Shown in pieces: positions 29,399-38,674 of a stretch of 64,000 bases of DNA. How positions within the stretch are numbered: position 1 is the first letter of the stretch; each line of letters starts with the position of its first letter. A model generated the notes under the pieces. It was given only the letters and a program-made list of their open reading frames with translations, ran no database searches and was not told where the DNA came from. Origin of the DNA: Mycobacterium sp. ACS4331 (GTDB lineage Bacteria; Actinomycetota; Actinomycetes; Mycobacteriales; Mycobacteriaceae); NCBI RefSeq assembly GCF_001667265.1, contig NZ_LZHW01000007.1:1-64000 (forward strand). The letters are read 5' to 3'. Both the position numbers and the translations under genes were made by a program.

Positions 29399-31362
29399 TG
29401 TCGCACGGGTCGGGTAAGTGTGAGAGCACGCATCTGCAATCGAGGAGCGATGAGCCTTTGGCAGCGTCGATACCACCGCCGCCCGCCCGAATCAGGAGCA
29501 GTTCAGACCTGATCCGGCTGCTGCCATACCTCCTGCCGTACCGGGCCCGCTGGCTCACGATGATCGTGGTCGCGCTGGTGAGCCTGGGCGCCACGATCGC
29601 GATCCCGCTGATGACCAAGGCCGTCATCGACGGTCCCGTGCGGCACCAGGACCAGCAGGGATTGTGGATTCTGGGTGCCGCCGCGCTGGGGGTCGGCATC
29701 ACCGAGGCCGTGCTGTGGTTCATCCGGCGCTGGTTGGTCGCGCGCGCCACGATGGGCGTCGAGGCCGACATCCGCAAGGACCTCTACGCCCGCCTGCAGA
29801 TCCTGCCGATGTCCTTCCACGGCCGCTGGGAGTCCGGCCAACTGCTGTCCCGCGTCATGAACGACTTGGCGACCATCCGTCGTTTCCTGTCGTTCGGGCT
29901 GGTGTTCCTGCTGCTCAACGTCGTCCAGATCACCGTGGTGACGGGCATCCTGCTGGCGATGTACTGGCCGCTGGGCGTCGTCGTGGTCGTGTCGATCGTG
30001 CCGATCACCCTGACGGTGCTGCATTTCGAGCGGCAGTTCACCCGGCTGTCCCGGCAGGCCCAGGATCAGTCCGGGGTCGTGGCCACCCACGTCGAGGAGG
30101 CCGCACTGGGCGTGCGGGTGGTCAAGTCGTTCGGGCGCGAGGAGTACGTGTTCGACAGGTTCGACACCGAGGCCACGGCGCTCTATGACCTCCAGGTCCG
30201 CAAGGTGGGTGTGTCGGCGCGGTTCTGGACCCTGCTCGAGGTGATTCCGAACCTGACGCTGATCGTGGTGCTGGGATTCGGGGCATACGCCGCAGGCCAC
30301 GGCCTGGTCACGATGGGCACCCTGGTCGCGTTCATCACGATGATGCTGTCCCTGGTGTGGCCCATCGCCTCGCTGGGGTTCCTGCTGTCGATGATGCAGG
30401 AGTCGATGACGGCCTCCAACCGCATTGCCGAGATCTTCGACGCGCCACGCGAAATCGACGACGGCCCGATCGCGGACCCGCCGCGCGTGGGCCGGCTCGA
30501 ACTCATCGACGTCGGGTTCCGGTTCCCCGATGCGGCCGAGAACGCGCTGCGGCACGTCAACCTCACGGTCGAACCGGGCGAGACGGTGGCTCTCGTCGGT
30601 GCGACGGGGTCGGGCAAGTCCGTCCTGGTGGCGTTGTTGTCCCGGCTCTATGACGTGACCGAGGGGCGAATCCTGCTGGACGGTGTCGACATCCGCGATC
30701 TGAGACTGAGCGCCCTTCGCGGTGCGGTGGCCACGGCCTTCGAGGACCCGACGCTGTTCTCGATGTCGGTGGCCGAGAACCTGCGCCTTGGCCGGTCGGA
30801 GGCGAGCGACGAGGACCTCGCCCGGGCGATCGACATCGCCTCCGCGCACTTCGTCTACGACCTGCCGTACGGACTGGACACCCGCATCGGCGAGCAGGGC
30901 ATGAGCCTGTCCGGCGGTCAGCGTCAGCGGCTGGCCCTGGCCCGGGCCATCCTGGCCGACCCCAAGGTCCTGGTGCTCGACGACACCCTGTCCGCGCTCG
31001 ACGTGCACACCGAGGCCGAGGTCACCGAGGCCCTGCACCGAGTGCTGGGGGGAGTCACGGGAATCGTTGTCGCTCATCGGGCTTCGACGGTCCTGCTGGC
31101 CGACCGGGTCGCGCTGCTGGCCGACGGGCGCGTCACCCACGTCGGCACCCACGCCCAGCTGCTGGCCGACGTCCCGGAGTACCGGGATCTGCTGGCCGCC
31201 GACGACGGGCTCAACGACGACCTCGAATGCGCCACCACATGGGAGGCCGACGAGGAGTGGAACCGGTTGGGCCGCACCTACACCGAACAGAGTCAGGACG
31301 AGGAGGTGAGCGATGAGCGAGACAGTCTGGCGCGGCCGGCTGGACGAGAAGGCCGACGATGA
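29389..31362 (+). CDS. ABC exporter half-transporter, degenerate-site subunit
   Basis: 657-residue fused membrane-ATPase half of a multidrug-type exporter. Six membrane helices (about residues 45-330) precede the ATPase with Walker A GATGSGKS (about 405), signature LSGGQRQR and Walker [12 protein letters not shown]. The catalytic Glu after Walker B is replaced by Asp, the mark of the degenerate site in heterodimeric exporters. An acidic C-terminal tail of about 50 residues overlaps the partner gene by 50 bp. ATG 29389 is used; ATG 29398 or a TTG at 29458 behind GAGGAG are alternatives. Confidence 0.87.
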   Translation: MALMSHGSGKCESTHLQSRSDEPLAASIPPPPARIRSSSDLIRLLPYLLPYRARWLTMIVVALVSLGATIAIPLMTKAVIDGPVRHQDQQGLWILGAAALGVGITEAVLWFIRRWLVARATMGVEADIRKDLYARLQILPMSFHGRWESGQLLSRVMNDLATIRRFLSFGLVFLLLNVVQITVVTGILLAMYWPLGVVVVVSIVPITLTVLHFERQFTRLSRQAQDQSGVVATHVEEAALGVRVVKSFGREEYVFDRFDTEATALYDLQVRKVGVSARFWTLLEVIPNLTLIVVLGFGAYAAGHGLVTMGTLVAFITMMLSLVWPIASLGFLLSMMQESMTASNRIAEIFDAPREIDDGPIADPPRVGRLELIDVGFRFPDAAENALRHVNLTVEPGETVALVGATGSGKSVLVALLSRLYDVTEGRILLDGVDIRDLRLSALRGAVATAFEDPTLFSMSVAENLRLGRSEASDEDLARAIDIASAHFVYDLPYGLDTRIGEQGMSLSGGQRQRLALARAILADPKVLVLDDTLSALDVHTEAEVTEALHRVLGGVTGIVVAHRASTVLLADRVALLADGRVTHVGTHAQLLADVPEYRDLLAADDGLNDDLECATTWEADEEWNRLGRTYTEQSQDEEVSDERDSLARPAGREGRR

Positions 31363-33133
31363 CCTGCCGATCGATGAGGCGCTGCCGCGGCGCCGCGAGG
31401 CCCGTGATCTGCTCTACTCGCTGCTGACGCCGTTCCGGTTCACGGTTGCGGTGCTTGCCGTGATCGTCGTGGTGGAGAACGGCGCCCGGCTCGCGGTCCC
31501 GCTGCTGGTGCAACGTGGCATCGATCGCGGCATCCCGCCGATCGTCGAAGGCGGCCCGGCGCGTGAGCTCATGATGATCGTGGCCGCGCTGTGCGCCGTG
31601 GTGTGCGTCCAGGCGGTCAGCCGGATGGTGTTCCTGAAGCGTTCCGGTCAGATCGGGCAGAAGGTGCTGCTCGAACTGCGGCGCCGGGTGTTCCGTCACT
31701 TCGGCCGCCTCGACGTCGCATTCCACGACCGGTACACGTCCGGCCGTGTGGTCAGCCGGTCGACCAACGACATCGAAGCCATCCAGGAGATGCTGCAGAC
31801 GGGGTTCGACAGCCTGATCACCGCGGTGCTGACCCTCGGTGGCACCGCGGTCCTGCTGATCGTGCTGGACTGGCGCCTGGGCCTGGTCTGCCTGGTGGCC
31901 TTCCCGATTCTCGTCGCACTGGCGGCATGGTTCCGCACCGAGTCGGCCAAGACCTACCGTCAGGTGCGCGAGAGCGCCGCACTGGTGATCGTGCAGTTCG
32001 TCGAGACCATGACGGGCATCAAGGCCGTGCAGGCCTACCGGCGCGAGGGCCGCAACCAGGAGATCTTCGACGACGTCGCCGACCGCTACCGCGACATCAA
32101 CGAGAAGACCTTCAAGCTGGTCGCGATCTTCATGCCCGGCGTCAAACTGGTCGGCAACATCACCACGGGCGTGGTGCTGCTCTACGGCGGATACCGGGTG
32201 CTGCACGGTGAGATGACCATCGGCACCCTGACCGCGTTCCTGCTGTACCTGCGGATGTTCTTCGAACCCATGCAGGAGATCACGCAGTTCTTCAACACCT
32301 TCCAGTCGGCGTCCTCGGCGCTGGAGAAACTGGCCGGGGTGCTGGCCCAGAAGCCCGCGATCGCCGATCCGGAGCATCCGTTGACCCCGAAGACGGTGCG
32401 CGGCCGGATCGAACTCGACCATGTGAGCTTCTCCTACGTGCCGGATCGGCCCGTGCTGCCCGACCTCGACCTCGTGGTGCCCGCAGGTCAGACCGTCGCC
32501 TTGGTGGGCACCACCGGTGCCGGCAAGACCACCATCGCCAAGCTCATCGCGCGGTTCTACGACCCGACCTCCGGGGTGGTCCGACTCGACGGGATCGACC
32601 TGAGGGACCTCGACCAGGATGAGCTGCGCCGCCACGTCGTGATGGTGACGCAGGAGAACTTCATGTTCTCGGGCACCGTCGCCGACAACATCCGCTTCGG
32701 CCGCCCCGAGGCCACCGACGCCGAGGTGGTCGCGGCGGCTGAGGCAGTGGGTGCCGACCGGTTCATCGCGGCCCTGCCCGACGGGTACGAGACCGACGTG
32801 GCCAAGCGCGGCGGTCGCCTGTCGGCCGGCCAGCGCCAGCTGGTGGCGTTCGCGCGGGCGTTCCTGGCCGATCCTGCGGTGCTGATCCTCGACGAGGCGA
32901 CGTCCTCACTCGACATCCCCAGCGAGCGGATGGTGCAGCGCGCACTCAAGACCGTGCTGGCCGATCGCACGGCCCTGGTGATCGCTCACCGGCTGTCGAC
33001 CGTCGAGATCGCAGACCGGGTCCTCGTCCTCGAACACGGCCGGGTCGTGGAGGACGGCCCGCCCGCGGAACTGGTCCGCGGCGACGGGCACTACGCCGCG
33101 CTGCACGACGCCTGGGTGCGCTCCCTGGTCTAG
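31313..33133 (+). CDS. ABC exporter half-transporter, catalytic subunit
   Basis: 606-residue partner of the preceding protein. The N-terminal membrane domain has six helices. The ATPase has Walker A GTTGAGKT (about residue 400), signature LSAGQRQ and Walker B LILDEATSSLD with the catalytic Glu intact, plus the switch His in VIAHRLST. Its LSAGQ (not LSGGQ) signature complements the partner's LDD, so one ATP site is consensus and one degenerate. It overlaps the upstream gene by 50 bp, guaranteeing co-expression. The likely role is efflux of amphipathic drugs or lipids. It ends against the convergent LuxR gene within CTAG. Confidence 0.9.
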   Translation: MSETVWRGRLDEKADDDLPIDEALPRRREARDLLYSLLTPFRFTVAVLAVIVVVENGARLAVPLLVQRGIDRGIPPIVEGGPARELMMIVAALCAVVCVQAVSRMVFLKRSGQIGQKVLLELRRRVFRHFGRLDVAFHDRYTSGRVVSRSTNDIEAIQEMLQTGFDSLITAVLTLGGTAVLLIVLDWRLGLVCLVAFPILVALAAWFRTESAKTYRQVRESAALVIVQFVETMTGIKAVQAYRREGRNQEIFDDVADRYRDINEKTFKLVAIFMPGVKLVGNITTGVVLLYGGYRVLHGEMTIGTLTAFLLYLRMFFEPMQEITQFFNTFQSASSALEKLAGVLAQKPAIADPEHPLTPKTVRGRIELDHVSFSYVPDRPVLPDLDLVVPAGQTVALVGTTGAGKTTIAKLIARFYDPTSGVVRLDGIDLRDLDQDELRRHVVMVTQENFMFSGTVADNIRFGRPEATDAEVVAAAEAVGADRFIAALPDGYETDVAKRGGRLSAGQRQLVAFARAFLADPAVLILDEATSSLDIPSERMVQRALKTVLADRTALVIAHRLSTVEIADRVLVLEHGRVVEDGPPAELVRGDGHYAALHDAWVRSLV

Positions 33134-33966
33134 GGGATCAGTCGCGCGCGCCGCGCCCGGCTGACGGCCTCATGCCGCGTGCTGGTGCCGAGCTTGGCCG
33201 CCGCGCTGCGCAGATAGCTTTTGACGGTCTCGGGTTTCAGCGAGAGTCGTTGGGCGGCTTCCTTGTTGGTGCAGCCCAGGGCGACCTGGGCCAGGACGTC
33301 GAGTTCTCGTGACGTCAGCGGCACGCTGCCCGGTGGATGCTCGGCGGTCAGCAGGTCCGCCAGCCGGCGAAGCTGCCCCTGCAGCGGCGGTGGCGCGTCG
33401 ACCGCCAGCCGACGGAGTTCGGCGTGCACCTCACGCACCTGTTCGGGCCGGGCCGCGCCGTCACCGAACTGGGCGGTCTGCGCGTCCCGCAGCCGCAGCC
33501 TGCGGTCGACCTCGTCGCGGATGGTCAGTTCCTGGCTCAGCCGTCGCGCGGACGACACCATCGCGGCCGCGGTGCGGTCGCCGATCGGCGAGGCATCCCG
33601 ATGGGCGCCGTAGAGGACCGCGCGCGCCCGGCCGTCGACCAGGACGGGCACCGCGAGGATGGACGTGATGCCCTCGGTGAGCACGGGTTCGTCGTAGTCG
33701 TGGGTGATCGCCGAGGCGTGCCGGTAGTCGGGCACCGACAACGGCCGCCGAGCGACCACGGTCGCCCCGCCGAGTCCCGCGCTGGGCCGCACCGCGAGGC
33801 CTCGCATCGCGGATGTGCGGGCGCCGAAGAACTCGGTGAGCAGCAGGGTGTCTCCATGCAGCTGGCCACCGAAGGTCAGCGGCAGCCCGGTGGTCGAGGC
33901 CACCGCGCGGAGTTCGGCCCGCAGCGCGTCGTCGTCGCGCGGACGTAGGAGCCGTTGGACGGGCAT
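33130..33966 (-). CDS. LuxR-family regulator with GAF-like sensor domain
   Basis: 278-residue transcription factor. An N-terminal GAF-like domain (about residues 10-150, with ILAVPVLVDGRARAVLYGAHR) precedes a linker helix and a C-terminal LuxR/NarL helix-turn-helix. The latter reads LTSRELDVLAQVALGCTNKEAAQRL then KPETVKSYLRSAAAKLG. There is no receiver domain, so it senses a ligand rather than phosphorylation. It is divergent from two acyl-CoA ligase genes across 62 bp and probably controls them (inference). Confidence 0.82.
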   Translation of the reverse strand: MPVQRLLRPRDDDALRAELRAVASTTGLPLTFGGQLHGDTLLLTEFFGARTSAMRGLAVRPSAGLGGATVVARRPLSVPDYRHASAITHDYDEPVLTEGITSILAVPVLVDGRARAVLYGAHRDASPIGDRTAAAMVSSARRLSQELTIRDEVDRRLRLRDAQTAQFGDGAARPEQVREVHAELRRLAVDAPPPLQGQLRRLADLLTAEHPPGSVPLTSRELDVLAQVALGCTNKEAAQRLSLKPETVKSYLRSAAAKLGTSTRHEAVSRARRARLIP

Positions 33967-34028
33967 CGGGTTCTCTACCCTCTTTCGGGGGTGGTGGCGG
34001 GTCGGCTGTGACGTAGATCCTATTCCCC

Positions 34029-35729
34029 ATGGGATCGAACACAGATCGCTATCGCAGCGCGCGCGATCAACTCGTCACTGTCCTCACCGATTACGACAAG
34101 GCGGTCGCCACGTTCGAGTGGCCCCGCCTGGAGGGCACGTTCAACTGGGCGACCGACTGGTTCGACGTGATCGCCGCCGAGCCGGGCACCGCCGAGCGCC
34201 TGGCCCTGTGGATCGTCGAAGAGGACGGCAGCCAGACCAAGGCGACGTTCGCGCAGATGGCGCAGCGCTCCGATCAGCTCGCGACATGGTTGCGCAGTCT
34301 CGGCGTCAGCAGGGGCGACCGGGTGATCCTGATGCTCGGCAACCAGATCGAACTGTGGGAGTCGATGCTCGCCGTGACCAAGCTCGGCGCCGTCGTGATG
34401 CCGACGACCGCAGCGCTGGGCCCGGAGGACCTCGCAGATCGGATCAGCCGTGGCGCGGCGCGGTTCGTCATCGCCAACATCGCCGACGCGCCGAAGTTCG
34501 ACGACGTCGAGGGGGACTACGGACGCATCGTCGTCGGCGGCGAGGTGCCGGGGTGGCGGTCCTTCGCCGAGTCGGCGGACGTCGTGTCCGAGGGCCCCTT
34601 CCAGCCGGGCACCGCGGTCGACGACCCCCTGCTCGTGTACTTCACCTCCGGCACCACCAGCCGACCCAAGCTGGTCGAGCACTCCCAGATCAGCTACCCC
34701 GTCGGGCACATGTCCACGATGGCCTGGATCGGTGTCCGACCCGGCGACACACACCTGGCGATCAGCTCGCCGGGCTGGGCGAAGCACGCATGGAGCTGCT
34801 TCTTCGCGCCGTGGATCGCCGAGGCCACGATCTTCGTCTACAACTACGCACGCTTCGACGCCGCGGCGCTGCTCGACCAGCTCCGCAGGGCCGAGGTCAA
34901 CACGTTCTGCGCGCCTCCGACGGTGTGGCGCATGCTGATTCAGGCCGACCTCGGGGAGCGCCCCGCGGGTCTGCGCGAAATCCTCGGTGCCGGTGAGCCG
35001 CTCAACCCCGAGGTGATCGGCACCGTCGAACGGGCCTGGGGGCTGACCATCCGCGACGGGTTCGGCCAGACCGAGACCACGCTGCAGATCGGCAACACCC
35101 CGGGGCAGCCCGTGAAGCCGGGATCGATGGGCCGGCCGATGCCGGGCGTGCCGGTGATCCTGATCGACCCGCTGACCGGCGAGCCCGCCGATGAGGGGGA
35201 GATCTGCCTGGACCTGCGTCAGTCGCCGCTCAACCTCATGACCGGATACCTGGGCGATCCCGAGCGCAACGCAGAGGTGATGGCCGGCGGTCGCTACCAC
35301 ACCGGTGACGTCGCCAGCCGTGACGAGGACGGTTACATCACCTACATCGGACGCACCGACGACGTGTTCAAGTCCTCCGACTACAAGGTGTCGCCGTTCG
35401 AGCTGGAGAGCGTGCTCATCGAGCACCCGGCGGTGGTCGAGGCCGCGGTGGTCCCACAACCCGACGACACCCGCCTCGCGGTCCCCAAGGCGTACGTGAC
35501 GTTGGCCGAGGGCTGGGCCGACGGCGCCGAGACGGCCCGGGCCATCCTGGAGCACGCGCGGGATCACCTCGCGCCGTACCTGAAGGTGCGTCGCGTCGAG
35601 TTCGCCGAGCTGCCGAAGACCGTGTCCGGCAAGATCCGCCGGGTCGAACTGCGCCGACGTGAAGAGGACGCCCACCGGGACGGCACCCCGATCACCACCG
35701 AATACCGTTACGAGGACCTGGTTCGATGA
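34029..35729 (+). CDS. Acyl-CoA synthetase (ACS/MACS-like AMP-dependent ligase)
   Basis: 566-residue adenylate-forming enzyme that activates a carboxylic acid to acyl-AMP then acyl-CoA. The phosphate-loop motif is YFTSGTTSRPKLVEHS, the A5 motif DGFGQTETT, the A7 region YHTGDVASRDEDGYI, the A8 hinge IGRTDDVFKSSDYKVSPFELE, and the catalytic Lys is in PKTVSGKIRRVEL. The pattern is closest to medium-chain/acetyl-CoA synthetase-like ligases. It starts at ATG 34029 and overlaps the next ligase gene by 4 bp (ATGA). Confidence 0.86.
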   Translation: MGSNTDRYRSARDQLVTVLTDYDKAVATFEWPRLEGTFNWATDWFDVIAAEPGTAERLALWIVEEDGSQTKATFAQMAQRSDQLATWLRSLGVSRGDRVILMLGNQIELWESMLAVTKLGAVVMPTTAALGPEDLADRISRGAARFVIANIADAPKFDDVEGDYGRIVVGGEVPGWRSFAESADVVSEGPFQPGTAVDDPLLVYFTSGTTSRPKLVEHSQISYPVGHMSTMAWIGVRPGDTHLAISSPGWAKHAWSCFFAPWIAEATIFVYNYARFDAAALLDQLRRAEVNTFCAPPTVWRMLIQADLGERPAGLREILGAGEPLNPEVIGTVERAWGLTIRDGFGQTETTLQIGNTPGQPVKPGSMGRPMPGVPVILIDPLTGEPADEGEICLDLRQSPLNLMTGYLGDPERNAEVMAGGRYHTGDVASRDEDGYITYIGRTDDVFKSSDYKVSPFELESVLIEHPAVVEAAVVPQPDDTRLAVPKAYVTLAEGWADGAETARAILEHARDHLAPYLKVRRVEFAELPKTVSGKIRRVELRRREEDAHRDGTPITTEYRYEDLVR

Positions 35730-37363
35730 ACGCGGCGTCGCACTCGTATGCGGCGGGTCCCACCGATCGGCCGATCCTCGAGGAGACGGTGGGGGCGAAC
35801 TTCGAGCGGGTCGCGGCCGAGCACGCGGGTGCCGAAGCCCTCGTCGACGTGGCCGGCGGGCGCCGGTGGACCTACGCTGAACTCGACCATGACATCGACG
35901 TGACGGCAAGGGCGTTGATGGCCATGGGCATTCAGCGTGGTGACCGGGTCGGCATCTGGGCGTCGAACTGTCCCGAGTGGGTGATCGTGCAGTTCGCCAC
36001 GGCGAAGATCGGCGCCATCCTGGTGACGATCAACCCGGCCTACTGCACCCGCGAGCTCACCTATGTGCTGGGCCAGTCCGGTGTACGGACCCTGATCGCT
36101 TCGACCGGGTTCCGCGACGACGACTTCGTGGGAATGGTCGCCGCGGTCAGGTCCGACGTTCCGGAGTTGGTCGACGTGGTGTTCCTGGGCACCGACGACT
36201 GGTCGAACCTGCGGGCGCGGGCCGCCGAGGTCAGTGCCGACCAGCTGCGCGCCCGGGCGGAGAGCCTGTCGAACCACGATCCGATAAACATTCAATACAC
36301 CTCCGGGACAACGGGTTTCCCCAAAGGGGCGACGCTGTCGCACCGCAACGTTCTCAACAACGGCTACTTCGTCACCGACTTGATCGAGCTCGAAGCAGGC
36401 GACCGGTTGTGCATCCCCGTGCCGTTCTACCACTGTTTCGGCATGGTCATGGGCAATCTGGGCTGCACCACCCACGGCGCCACGATCGTGATCCCCGGAC
36501 CCGGTTTCGACCCCACCGCCACGTTGCGTGCAGTGGAGAAGGAAAGGTGCACAGGGGTTTACGGAGTCCCGACGATGTTCATCGCGATGCTGGCTCAGCT
36601 GTCACTCGCGGACTTCGACCTGTCCTCGCTGCGCACCGGCATCATGGCCGGCGCGGTCTGCCCGGTCGAGGTGATGAAGCGCTGCGTCAACGATATGCAC
36701 ATGTCCGAGGTCGCCATCGCCTATGGCATGACCGAAACGTCCCCGGTGTCGTGCCAGACCAGGCTCGGCGACGATCTGGAACGGCGGACGGCCACGATCG
36801 GGCGTGTGCACCCGCACGTGGAGATCAAGATCGTCGACCCGGAGACCGGGCTCGTGGTGCCGCGAGGCGAACCGGGCGAATTCTGCACCCGCGGTTACTC
36901 GGTGATGCTGGGTTACTGGAAGGACGAGGCCAGGACTCGGGAGGCCGTCGACGCCGACGGATGGATGCACACCGGGGATCTGGCGGTCATGCGTGAGGAC
37001 GGCTACTGCACGGTGGTCGGACGGATCAAGGACATGGTCATCCGCGGCGGTGAGAACATCTATCCGCGTGAGATCGAGGAGTTCCTGTACACCCACCCCG
37101 ACGTCGAGGACGCGCAGGTGGTCGGCGTTCCCGACGAGAAGTACGGCGAGGAGATCTGCGCCTGGATCCGGATGCGTCCCGGGCGTGCCCCTCTGACTGC
37201 TCCGGCCCTGCGGGAGTACGCATCCGGGAAGCTGGCGCACTACAAGATCCCGCGCTACGTGCACGTGGTCAGTGAGTTCCCGATGACGGTGACGGGGAAG
37301 GTGCGCAAGGTCGAGATGCGTGCGGAGAGTGCGCGGATTCTCGGTCTCGGATCTCGCCAGTAA
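35726..37363 (+). CDS. Fatty-acid-CoA ligase (FadD family, FadD35-like)
   Basis: 545-residue AMP-dependent acyl-CoA synthetase. Motifs: YTSGTTGFPKGATLSHRN (A3), AYGMTETSPVSCQ (A5), WMHTGDLAVMREDGYC (A7), GRIKDMVIRGGENIYPREIEE (A8 hinge) and the catalytic Lys in PMTVTGKVRKVEMR. The N-terminal SYAAGPTDRP resembles M. tuberculosis FadD35. It forms an operon with the preceding ligase. Two different ligases in one unit suggest activation of a branched or aromatic acid plus a fatty acid, but the substrates are unknown. Confidence 0.87.
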   Translation: MNAASHSYAAGPTDRPILEETVGANFERVAAEHAGAEALVDVAGGRRWTYAELDHDIDVTARALMAMGIQRGDRVGIWASNCPEWVIVQFATAKIGAILVTINPAYCTRELTYVLGQSGVRTLIASTGFRDDDFVGMVAAVRSDVPELVDVVFLGTDDWSNLRARAAEVSADQLRARAESLSNHDPINIQYTSGTTGFPKGATLSHRNVLNNGYFVTDLIELEAGDRLCIPVPFYHCFGMVMGNLGCTTHGATIVIPGPGFDPTATLRAVEKERCTGVYGVPTMFIAMLAQLSLADFDLSSLRTGIMAGAVCPVEVMKRCVNDMHMSEVAIAYGMTETSPVSCQTRLGDDLERRTATIGRVHPHVEIKIVDPETGLVVPRGEPGEFCTRGYSVMLGYWKDEARTREAVDADGWMHTGDLAVMREDGYCTVVGRIKDMVIRGGENIYPREIEEFLYTHPDVEDAQVVGVPDEKYGEEICAWIRMRPGRAPLTAPALREYASGKLAHYKIPRYVHVVSEFPMTVTGKVRKVEMRAESARILGLGSRQ

Positions 37364-37565
37364 CTCCCGCGGTGCACTGCTGCTGCCGCCGAACGATGGC
37401 TCATTGATTCGGTCCTTGTCGAAACGCGTTTCGGCCTGTGAAAGTGCTACGTCGGCAAGCGGGTGATGCGGTCCGGGTGCACGCTGCCGATGCTGGGTCG
37501 TCTCCACGGACCCGTGTCGGTGCTCCTGTGACGCGTCCCCACGCAGACGCAGGGGGAGTGGACCG

Positions 37566-38672
37566 TTGGGCAGTAAGACCATTCGCCGACGACATCGCAT
37601 CGGCGCGCAGTTCTACTCGATGCAGTCGATCATCTCAGGACACGACCATTCGGCCTGGCTGCGGCGGTTGATCATGCTGGGCGCGCCCGCGCTCGTGGTG
37701 TCCTATCTGGTGCTGGGGAACAGCCCCCTGTCCGGTCCGATGCGGTTCATGCCCCTGCCCGTGCTCGTGGCCGCGGTGGCCGTCGTGCAACTGGGCGCCT
37801 GGTTCGCCCGGGGGTGGTTCTCGGTGACGGGTTCGACGCTGTTCACCGCATCGGCCACGCTCGCTTTGACCATTGCCTGCCTGAGCCCGGCAAACCCCCT
37901 CGTCGGCATGCTCGGTGCCACCCTGTTTGCCGCCCTGGGCGGATACGTCGTGCTCTTCCATCCCCGATCGGCGTACGCGGTGTTCGGTTCGGCGGCGCTG
38001 GTCGTGGCTGTCCTCGGCTGGCGGATCGAAAGTGCGGGTGACCCGTGGCTCGCGGCGAGCGCGCTGGTGACGGTGGCGATCGTGATCGCCTCGTCGCTCA
38101 CGATCTGCGTGATGGTGCGGGACGGGTTTCACATCGACGTCACCGATGACGACCTCGAGCCGTTGACCGGGCTGCTCAACGAGGCCGCATACAGGCGCGC
38201 GGTCGCGTCGCTGATGACGGCACGCGGTCGCGAGGAGGACCGGTACCTGGCGGTGACCGTCGTGGACATGGATCAGTGGCCGACCCTGGCGGGTGTCAAG
38301 GGCCGCCGGACCGCCGATCGGGCCCGCATCGCGATCGCCAGGGCGGTCCGAGGGACCGTCCGGCGGGGCACGGCAGTGGCCCACCCTGTGCCCAACCGGC
38401 TGCTGCTCGCCGAGGTGATGAGCGCCAAGGATCCCGCCGGGATGGCCAACCGGATCGGGGCGACCATCGCGGCCACCCCGCCGTGCATGACGGCCAGCAT
38501 CGGTACGGCCACCGCGTCGCTGGACACCCTGGCGAGCCTCCCGCCGGATCTGGTCATCGACCGGTTGACCGCCGCGGCCGGCGATGCCGCTGCCGATGCC
38601 CGCCGCGCGGGCGGGGGTCAGGCTCGGCACGTCCACGTGGAGATCATCGGCGGCGACTTCGGTGGCCATTGA
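37566..38672 (+). CDS. Membrane protein with degenerate GGDEF domain
   Basis: 368-residue protein. Six or so membrane helices (about residues 35-180) precede a GGDEF-like domain that begins DLEPLTGLLNEAAYRRAVASL, the usual diguanylate-cyclase entry. The catalytic GG(D/E)EF loop is absent, replaced by AHPVPNRLLLAEV, so it should not make c-di-GMP; it may be a sensor or scaffold. The first possible start is TTG 37566 (LGSKTIRRR); an ATG at 37620 (MQSIISGHDH) is an alternative. The preceding 202 bp contain no recognised element. Confidence 0.75.
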   Translation: MGSKTIRRRHRIGAQFYSMQSIISGHDHSAWLRRLIMLGAPALVVSYLVLGNSPLSGPMRFMPLPVLVAAVAVVQLGAWFARGWFSVTGSTLFTASATLALTIACLSPANPLVGMLGATLFAALGGYVVLFHPRSAYAVFGSAALVVAVLGWRIESAGDPWLAASALVTVAIVIASSLTICVMVRDGFHIDVTDDDLEPLTGLLNEAAYRRAVASLMTARGREEDRYLAVTVVDMDQWPTLAGVKGRRTADRARIAIARAVRGTVRRGTAVAHPVPNRLLLAEVMSAKDPAGMANRIGATIAATPPCMTASIGTATASLDTLASLPPDLVIDRLTAAAGDAAADARRAGGGQARHVHVEIIGGDFGGH

Positions 38673-38674
38673 CC

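Noticed and set aside
29503..31152. A 549-codon minus-strand frame opposite the ABC exporter.
   Set aside because: The sense strand encodes an intact ABC half-transporter; the antisense product is a His/Gln/Arg-rich shadow.
34020..35909. A 629-codon minus-strand frame opposite the acyl-CoA ligase.
   Set aside because: It mirrors a complete AMP-binding enzyme on the other strand and its translation has no recognisable domain.
37364..37565. A possible small gene or RNA in the 202-bp gap before the GGDEF-like gene.
   Set aside because: No convincing start with a ribosome-binding site, no strong hairpin and no known motif were found.
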